Positions 58,925 through 64,000 of a DNA stretch of 64,000 bases are shown here, piece after piece. The position numbers and the translations under genes are program-made. Each line of letters opens with the position of its first letter. Position 1 is the first letter of the stretch. The DNA is taken from NCBI RefSeq assembly GCF_014851685.1, contig NZ_JACVAC010000013.1, forward strand, positions 62,001 to 126,000, written 5' to 3'. Below the pieces are notes generated by a model. It saw only the letters and a program-made list of their open reading frames with translations. It did not search any database and was not told the DNA's origin. The stretch comes from Pseudomonas sp. PDM05 (lineage in GTDB: Bacteria; Pseudomonadota; Gammaproteobacteria; Pseudomonadales; Pseudomonadaceae).

Positions 58925-59206
58925 GCCTGCGATTTACCGAGTGGGCGGTTCGACCTCTTTTTTCTTCACTTCGAATTCCATCGAAGTCCACGGCATAGGG
59001 GCTGATTCAGATCCAGAATCCTGTCCGCCAATCGGCCAGCCTCGATTGCCGATGGTCTGCGGAACTCAGCGGTTCTGCGCGCAAGCAACCGTTGAAAGGT
59101 TTCGGCGGGGGCAGGCGAATGTGATGGGAAATATTGACCGGGAAATACCGTTCTGACTGGCGCCCATCACTTGGATGGCACGCACTGTGCTCTAGCGCTG
59201 TATTCT
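58925..59206. other. Intergenic region downstream of the tRNA
   Basis: This 282-bp stretch has no gene I can support and no visible direct repeat of the tRNA 3' end. It marks the change from conserved chromosome to less conserved genes. Confidence 0.5.
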
Positions 59207-60220
59207 TCAAGGCTGACTGTGTTTTGCCTCGCGCAACTGCGCCGGCGACGCGCCGAACCAGCGTAGGCAGGCTTTATGAAAGCTGCTGAGCTCGCGAAAG
59301 CCGACGGTGAGGGCTATGTATTTGAGGCTGCGCGAAGAGTCGAGCAGTAACGTACGGGCTAATAGGCGGCGACACTCGTCCTGGAGATAAGTGAAGTTTG
59401 TGCCTTCCTTTTCCAGCGCGTTCTGAAGGCTTCTTGCACTTTTACCGAGATGAGCGGCCGCCATTTCCAAGGTACATGGCTCTCCACGGGGCATGGCGTC
59501 TGATAAGTATCGACGTATCTGCAACTCGGGTGAGCCATTGATCGCCCTCAACTGTGCATCGGCGTAATGGCAATGGATGAGTTCCAGTGCGGGGTCTGCG
59601 GTGATCAAGGGCAGATCGAAAATTTCACTGCTGAAGATGAGCATTATGTGAGGGGCGTTGAAGCTCAGATCGGAGCCGAACATCTGCTCGAGTCGTTGAG
59701 TGTCTGCAGGCTTTGGATACGGAAAGTGCGCTGCCAAGGGCAGTGGTTTTACGTGGGGCACCAACCAGTGCATCAAGCCTATAAACAGTGCTGCACCGGC
59801 ATCCAGGAATGATCGAGGGGCCGGAAGATGAGGCATTCCCTCCTCGAAACCGCTCACGCGTATCACGCCCGTGTGTCGTTCTACGGTGATCCTGGAACCG
59901 TCGGTGGCAAGAGGGTGATAGCTGGCCACTCTTTCTATAGCTATTCCCAGAGTGGGGCTGGACATGATTGCGTACCCGGCAGCACCCAGGCTGCCGAGAT
60001 GGCTATAACTATACGCGTCAAGTCCAATTTCCGGGTTTCCGGTGAGTTCGACAGCGAGATCAAGAATGTTATAAACAGCTGCCAACTCAATGCGATGCGC
60101 TGTTGAAACATCGAGTTCAACCAGATCATTGAGGCGGCGGAATATGAGGTCTTCCTGAATGCCGTTCTGAGCGAGTGCTTGTACGAAAGGTGCAAAAATA
60201 GCTGTTGAAATGCTGCGCAT
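59207..60220 (-). CDS. AraC-family regulator (OruR/AdpA-like fold)
   Basis: The product is 337 residues from the ATG at 60220. An N-terminal arabinose-binding-type domain (about 20-200; ELAAVYNILDLAVELTGNPEIGLDAYSYSHLGSLGAAGYAIMSS) is typical of the GntR-independent OruR-like AraC group. The C-terminal double helix-turn-helix (about 235-330) contains LEMAAAHLGKSARSLQNALEKEGTNFTYLQDECRRLLARTLLLDSSRSLKYIALTVGFRELSSFHKACLRWFGASPAQLREA. The target is unknown. GGACG precedes the ATG. The gene looks less GC-rich than the pgsA side. Confidence 0.83.
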   Translation of the reverse strand: MRSISTAIFAPFVQALAQNGIQEDLIFRRLNDLVELDVSTAHRIELAAVYNILDLAVELTGNPEIGLDAYSYSHLGSLGAAGYAIMSSPTLGIAIERVASYHPLATDGSRITVERHTGVIRVSGFEEGMPHLPAPRSFLDAGAALFIGLMHWLVPHVKPLPLAAHFPYPKPADTQRLEQMFGSDLSFNAPHIMLIFSSEIFDLPLITADPALELIHCHYADAQLRAINGSPELQIRRYLSDAMPRGEPCTLEMAAAHLGKSARSLQNALEKEGTNFTYLQDECRRLLARTLLLDSSRSLKYIALTVGFRELSSFHKACLRWFGASPAQLREAKHSQP

Positions 60221-60262
60221 CTTTGACGTCCGCCACTCACGTGAGCCGATAATGAACACGTC

Positions 60263-60276
60263 AGAGTAAATACTCT
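60263..60276. promoter_or_regulatory. Short inverted repeat near the AraC gene start
   Basis: AGAGTA-AA-TACTCT at 60263-60276 (6-bp arms), just upstream of the AraC-type gene. Possible operator. Confidence 0.35.
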
Positions 60277-60372
60277 ATTTATGTCGGTGTGTGCGGACAT
60301 GATAATGGTATCTGGGAACACTGTCCAAATTGAAACTTTGATGTGAGTATTCTGCTGGGTGATGGATGCACC

Positions 60373-60392
60373 TTACAGCCAAGCGGCTGTAA
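60373..60392. promoter_or_regulatory. 8-bp inverted repeat upstream of the EAL gene
   Basis: TTACAGCC and GGCTGTAA with a 4-nt centre (AAGC), 68 bp before the EAL-protein start. Its perfect symmetry and position suit an operator or a leader hairpin. Confidence 0.45.
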
Positions 60393-60459
60393 TAATTGAT
60401 GCAGGGGAGGTTGTTGCCAATATTTGGATCGGGCAGAGCGCTCAAGTTAGTGGGGTTTC

Positions 60460-61251
60460 ATGAGCTCGGAATTGGACTTTTGTAGTCTGTCGCAAAATAA
60501 AGAGGCTGAATTCGTACGCTGGTTCTATAAGCAACTTTCGCGTAAACATTTCAGGCTTGCCTTTCAGCCTGTTATGGCTGTGGGCGCGGCCGGTATTTTG
60601 TACCATGAAGGTTTGCTGCGGCATGTCAGTGGTCGGATGAATATCAACCCTTTTCCTATACTTGAGGCGCAACGCTCCATTCGTTTGCTTGATTGTTATG
60701 TCGTGATGAGTCTCATAAAAACGCTGCGGGCCCATCCAGAAATCAGCTTGGGGTGCAATATTTCTGCGCAGAGTGCGACGCTGGACGCTCTATGGGAGCC
60801 CATTCTTGATGCCCTGCGAGGCGAGCCTGATATTGCACGGCGCTTGATTATCGAAATCACCGAAAGTTCGTCGATCTCTTCTTGCGACACATCGGTTGAT
60901 TTCGTCCTGCGTATGCGTCGCTTGGGCGGTCGAATAGCAATCGACGATTTTGGCGCAGGTTTCAGTACGCTGTCGTTTGTGCGTGATGCTGAACCGGACA
61001 TTATAAAAATTGACATGGGGTACTTGCACCGTGCACGGGAAAGTACGCGTGCCAGTGACACGTTTGAACACCTTGTAAAACTATGCAAGACATTGGCGCC
61101 TTGCGTGATTGTAGAGGGTGTCGAACGCTCAGCTGATCGCCAAAGACTTCTGGCGGCAAGTGCTGATTGGGCGCAGGGATTTTACTTGGGTAAACCAGCA
61201 CTTTTTCCCGGAAGTATTAAGGCGCCTTGTTGGGTTGAAAATAAAATATAA
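60460..61251 (+). CDS. EAL-domain cyclic-di-GMP phosphodiesterase
   Basis: The product is 263 residues, a single EAL domain with no sensor part. Metal and catalytic residues are kept: Glu in YHEGLLRHV (EGL instead of EAL), Asn in GCNISAQSATL, Glu in IIEITES, Asp-Asp in AIDDFGAGFSTL, Lys in DIIKIDMGYL, Glu in VEGVE and QGFYLG. It is therefore probably an active c-di-GMP hydrolase that loosens biofilm and raises motility. It lacks a signal peptide and membrane helix. The gene is noticeably AT-richer than the core region. Confidence 0.85.
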   Translation: MSSELDFCSLSQNKEAEFVRWFYKQLSRKHFRLAFQPVMAVGAAGILYHEGLLRHVSGRMNINPFPILEAQRSIRLLDCYVVMSLIKTLRAHPEISLGCNISAQSATLDALWEPILDALRGEPDIARRLIIEITESSSISSCDTSVDFVLRMRRLGGRIAIDDFGAGFSTLSFVRDAEPDIIKIDMGYLHRARESTRASDTFEHLVKLCKTLAPCVIVEGVERSADRQRLLAASADWAQGFYLGKPALFPGSIKAPCWVENKI

Positions 61252-61547
61252 GTGTTTTGTCGTGTGCGTAAGATTTTTGATTTTTGAATAGTTGGGGCTT
61301 TTGTTGAGGTGCCTGAGAAAGTTGAAAACCTCGGAAGAACAGGACGAGGTCATACGCTAGCCTGGTGCGGCAATGAACGTTTCCAGCAGTGTTGTTTGAC
61401 CACTGTCTAACCGGCCGGCACGGTAGATGTACTTCTGACCCGTGCAAACCCAATTGTGCGCCTTGGATGAAAACAGTCAGTTTCGGACATATCCGAGTGC
61501 CTCGCATTGCTCTAGAGTTTTTTGCTCATTCAGACATCCGGGCGCAT
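61252..61547. other. Intergenic region between EAL and thioesterase genes
   Basis: This 296-bp gap has no visible gene, terminator or long inverted repeat. The left half is AT-rich (for example TTTTTGATTTTTGAATAG). Confidence 0.5.
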
Positions 61548-62090
61548 ATGAATCTCTGGTTTCGGCTTTTATTCCTGCTTTTTCGTAGACCTTGGCGTAG
61601 ACCTGTCGACGGGTTGGCAACCACCGTAACCCGCCTGCGGGTCTGGCCTCTGGATCTGGACTTCAATCGCCACGTTACCAACGGTCGATACTTCACGTTG
61701 GCCGATGTGGCCCGAATGGACTATGTGCTGCGCACCGGTGCATTTCGGGTCGCGTTGCGTGCCAAGGCGTTGCCTATCGTTGGAGACACCTGGGGTAAGT
61801 TTCGCCGTGAACTGAAGCTTTTCGAGTCTTTCGAAATCCATACGAGGATGCTTGGCTGGGACGCGAAGTGGAGCTACCTCGAGCATCGATTTATCAGTCG
61901 CAAACGCGTGGTTGCCGTTGTCGTGATGCGCGGTCTGTTTCGCGCGGCAGAAGGCACCATTTCACCTTCTGTCTTCTGCCGCGAATTGGGGTTGTCAGAG
62001 GATTCGCCAGGCATGCCGCAATGGCTTACGGATTGGTCGAAAGCCTGTGATGACATGAGCCAACAACTGCGAAACGAAGAGGCATTGTGA
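61548..62090 (+). CDS. Thioesterase-like protein (acyl-CoA thioesterase family, PF13279-like)
   Basis: The product is 180 residues. The N-terminus (MNLWFRLLFLLFRRPWRR) is hydrophobic and basic. The hotdog fold follows: TRLRVWPLDLDFNRHVTNGRYFTLADVARMDYVLRTG with the catalytic Asp-containing DLDFNRHVTNGRY, then ELKLFESFEIHTRMLGWDAKWSYLEHRFISRKRVVAVVVMRGLFRAA. This matches the THEM6-like thioesterase family. The substrate is unknown. In-frame upstream codons exist but lack a ribosome binding site, so the ATG at 61548 is a choice by homology. Confidence 0.77.
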   Translation: MNLWFRLLFLLFRRPWRRPVDGLATTVTRLRVWPLDLDFNRHVTNGRYFTLADVARMDYVLRTGAFRVALRAKALPIVGDTWGKFRRELKLFESFEIHTRMLGWDAKWSYLEHRFISRKRVVAVVVMRGLFRAAEGTISPSVFCRELGLSEDSPGMPQWLTDWSKACDDMSQQLRNEEAL

Positions 62091-62114
62091 CGTTTGTAAA
62101 ACGCTTTTCGCCTT

Positions 62115-64000
62115 TCATGCGCCCGTGTCGGCAGTCACCGGGTGAAGGGCAGGTAACAACTCCATGACTTCACAGAACAGATTGCGCTGTTGCCAGTCGC
62201 TGCGGTCGCCAATCACATACAGGCGGCGCTTGGCTCGGGTCACGGCAACGTTGAGCAGGTTGGGTTGTGAGACGGCCCAATTGCGTGCGCCGCCGTTTTC
62301 ACTGTTACCGCCCAGTACCAGGATGACCACCGCAGCTTCCTTGCCTTGCATGGTGTGAATGGTGCCGTGCACGCGCTTGCCGAGATCGCGGTCCTTGAGT
62401 TGATTACGGACATCCTGGAAAGGGGTGATGACTGCAATGCTGCCGGACGGCACGCCGTCGGCCTCGAGCACGCTGAGCAGGCGATCCAGGGCGTGGCCTT
62501 CGTTATCGACCCAGTTGCCTGAAGACGGGCCGCTGGCATGCACCCAGCCGGTGAGCAGGCGAGCGGGGGTTTCCTTGGCCGCAGACGGGGCAATGGTGCC
62601 GTAGACCATGGCGCCGTCGTAGGCAATACGGTTCGCCAGGTCGAACATCGGACGATCGCAACGACGGTGTACCACCAGTGGCAGGCCGACCCAGCATTTC
62701 TGGCCCTGAGGGCCGGCCATTCGGCCCCAGGGTGTGGCGTGGTCGGCCAGGGTCTGTGCGGACTGTCGGTTAGGCAGCCAATGCGCGTCGATGTGATAGC
62801 GGGTGCGCATATGTTCGAGCACCGCGTCGGAGACGGTGATGATAGGTTCCAATTGCAGCGGATCGCCGACCAGTACCGCCCGCCGTGCGCGCCACAGGGC
62901 GCCGACCGCGGCCTGCGGGGTTGCCTGGCCGGCCTCATCCACCAGCAGCCAGCCAATCTCACTGCAACCCAGGCTGCCGAACGAGCGCGCGAACGACGCG
63001 AAGGTACTGCTGAGGACCGGCACCACCATGAACAGCGAAGCCCAAGCCGAGCGTATCACGGCCTGGGATACACCACGGTAACGGCCGCCGGTCAGCAGGC
63101 TGGTGATGAAGCTCAGGTTATAGCCCAGGCGTGAGGCTTCAATCTGCAAGAATGTGCGGTGTAGCTTCAGCGCTTCGATGAAGACGTTTGCCCGTGCTTG
63201 ACGCCATCCTTCGAGAATCCAGGGTTCGCGCAGCTCGATGTGTGTGCCCCTGCCCAGTTGGCCTTGCTCCAGCCAGGTCAGCAGATGCTCGGCTTGACCC
63301 GCCTGTGCAACGCTGCGGGCCTTGTCTATCTGCAAGGAGGCGTGGCGTATGGCTTCGCCAATAGCCTGTTCGTCGGCCGCCAACTGCTGATTGAGCTGGC
63401 CAAGTTGCAGGCGCAGTCGTTCCAGCTGGCGTTGCACGCTGTCGAAGGCATCCTTCGCCAGCATATGGGTGCCAACGAGCACGCGTTGGTGGGCGGTCCA
63501 GGTACGGTGTGCCCCCCACAGGCTGAGCAGGTTGGCGAGCAGCCCGGGTTTTTTTGCCAGGTGCGCTTCGAGCGCCAGGAGGGCACGTTGCAGGTGTTCG
63601 CGGGTGGGGGGGAGCTGCTGTGATTCCAGCGCGGCGTGTTCGCCATCGAGGCTACGCCGTTGAGCCAGTCGTGCCTGGCGCTCATGTTCCTGCTGTTTGA
63701 CGCGCGCCTTGGCACTGATAACGCCTTGGATTCGCTCCAGAATGTCGTCTGCTTGAGCGCGCAATGAGCGCTCTGCGTCTTTGGCGTCCTGGTACTGTTT
63801 GACGGCCGCACGCCAGTGGCTGGCCTTGTCGGCGGGTGTGAGCAGCTTCATCTGCTGTGCCTGTTCACTCAACCACTCGCGCATGCCCTTGGGCGGTGGT
63901 ACGTCCTCTGGGCTGGGGGTGTCGGGTGTGGACCCGCCGTTGCCATAGAAAAAACGGTCGACGAACTGGGAACGTTTGGATTTGCTGCCCAGCGCTGCCG
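62115..64000 (-). CDS. UPF1-like superfamily 1 helicase/ATPase, truncated by the window edge
   Basis: At least 627 codons are visible; the frame stays open past 64000, so the N-terminus and probably the Walker A motif are missing from view. Seen parts are a long helical middle (QVLVGTHMLAKDAFDSVQRQLERLRLQLGQLNQQL), Walker B (WLLVDEAGQATPQAAVGALWRARRAVLVGDPLQLEPI), motif V-like VHGTIHTMQGKEAAVVILVLGGN and motif VI NLLNVAVTRAKRRLYVIGD. These define an AAA_12-type helicase of the DNA2/NAM7 group. Such proteins act on RNA or DNA in repair, plasmid or phage contexts; its role is unclear. Confidence 0.88.
   Translation of the reverse strand, partial: AALGSKSKRSQFVDRFFYGNGGSTPDTPSPEDVPPPKGMREWLSEQAQQMKLLTPADKASHWRAAVKQYQDAKDAERSLRAQADDILERIQGVISAKARVKQQEHERQARLAQRRSLDGEHAALESQQLPPTREHLQRALLALEAHLAKKPGLLANLLSLWGAHRTWTAHQRVLVGTHMLAKDAFDSVQRQLERLRLQLGQLNQQLAADEQAIGEAIRHASLQIDKARSVAQAGQAEHLLTWLEQGQLGRGTHIELREPWILEGWRQARANVFIEALKLHRTFLQIEASRLGYNLSFITSLLTGGRYRGVSQAVIRSAWASLFMVVPVLSSTFASFARSFGSLGCSEIGWLLVDEAGQATPQAAVGALWRARRAVLVGDPLQLEPIITVSDAVLEHMRTRYHIDAHWLPNRQSAQTLADHATPWGRMAGPQGQKCWVGLPLVVHRRCDRPMFDLANRIAYDGAMVYGTIAPSAAKETPARLLTGWVHASGPSSGNWVDNEGHALDRLLSVLEADGVPSGSIAVITPFQDVRNQLKDRDLGKRVHGTIHTMQGKEAAVVILVLGGNSENGGARNWAVSQPNLLNVAVTRAKRRLYVIGDRSDWQQRNLFCEVMELLPALHPVTADTGA

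Overview
This window reads as chromosomal DNA of a Pseudomonas of the fluorescens group. It is GC-rich, its gene neighbourhoods are typical of Pseudomonas (gacA-uvrC-pgsA-tRNA-Gly, selD-selU, a dhcR/dhcAB/atoB-type cluster, sstT), and many gaps hold fluorescens-type REP/REPIN palindromes built on TGTGGGAGCGGGCTTG. I see no integrase, transposase, CRISPR array or replication origin.

Layout. 0-9 kb: a Gly/Tyr/Pro-rich exported protein, a shikimate-dehydrogenase-like enzyme, YceH, a DUF1993 protein behind a palindromic operator, SstT, an MFS exporter, an NhaR-like LysR regulator, a small lipoprotein with a TerC-like membrane protein, and selD-selU. 10-18 kb: a YraQ-type permease, a histidine phosphatase, a glutathione transferase, a PhzF-like protein, a zinc-type HemB, a LysE exporter, two lipoproteins and a thioesterase. 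18-22 kb: a tandem array of about 162-bp units built from REP sequences, then a thiolase and two CoA-transferase subunits with a divergent LysR regulator, matching the carnitine/acetoacetate cluster of pseudomonads. 22-33 kb: a small hypothetical gene, a CBS-Sir2 pair, TopB, an MHS transporter with a GMC oxidoreductase and divergent LysR regulator, and a DUF3857/transglutaminase-like protein.

33.7-37.4 kb is the most distinctive accessory locus: a four-gene His-Xaa-Ser (hxs) cluster in the order hxsD-hxsB-hxsC-hxsA. Two radical SAM/SPASM-like proteins sit next to an exported, peptidoglycan-binding-domain protein that carries six uninterrupted His-Xaa-Ser triplets. The genes are 1 nt apart or overlap, so they are almost certainly one operon. 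The family was defined in silico as a putative radical-SAM protein-modification system; I know of no settled function.

37.5-46 kb: an AlkC/AlkD-like repair protein, a glutamine-synthetase-family enzyme with a cupin-HTH regulator, an RcnB-like protein, an MFS exporter, a DUF1652 gene whose ribosome binding site lies inside a 12-bp hairpin, a PAS-LuxR protein, an FKBP isomerase, and mgtC behind a long structured leader. 46-51 kb: a BvgA/EvgA-like regulator, a 1204-residue BvgS/EvgS-like kinase and a receiver-like protein lacking its phospho-acceptor Asp. 51-54.8 kb: an aldo/keto reductase, then DAHP synthase behind a complete attenuator: a 44-codon leader peptide ending in a Phe/Tyr/Trp cluster, a strong intrinsic terminator, and a second aromatic-rich 50-codon ORF. 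After these come a nitrilase-family amidohydrolase and a GNAT acetyltransferase. 54.8-59 kb: a divergent pair of small HTH regulators, gacA (TTG start), uvrC, pgsA and tRNA-Gly(GCC). 59-64 kb, beyond the tRNA: an AraC regulator, an EAL protein and a thioesterase-like protein, the first two apparently less GC-rich, and a UPF1-like helicase cut by the right edge of the window.
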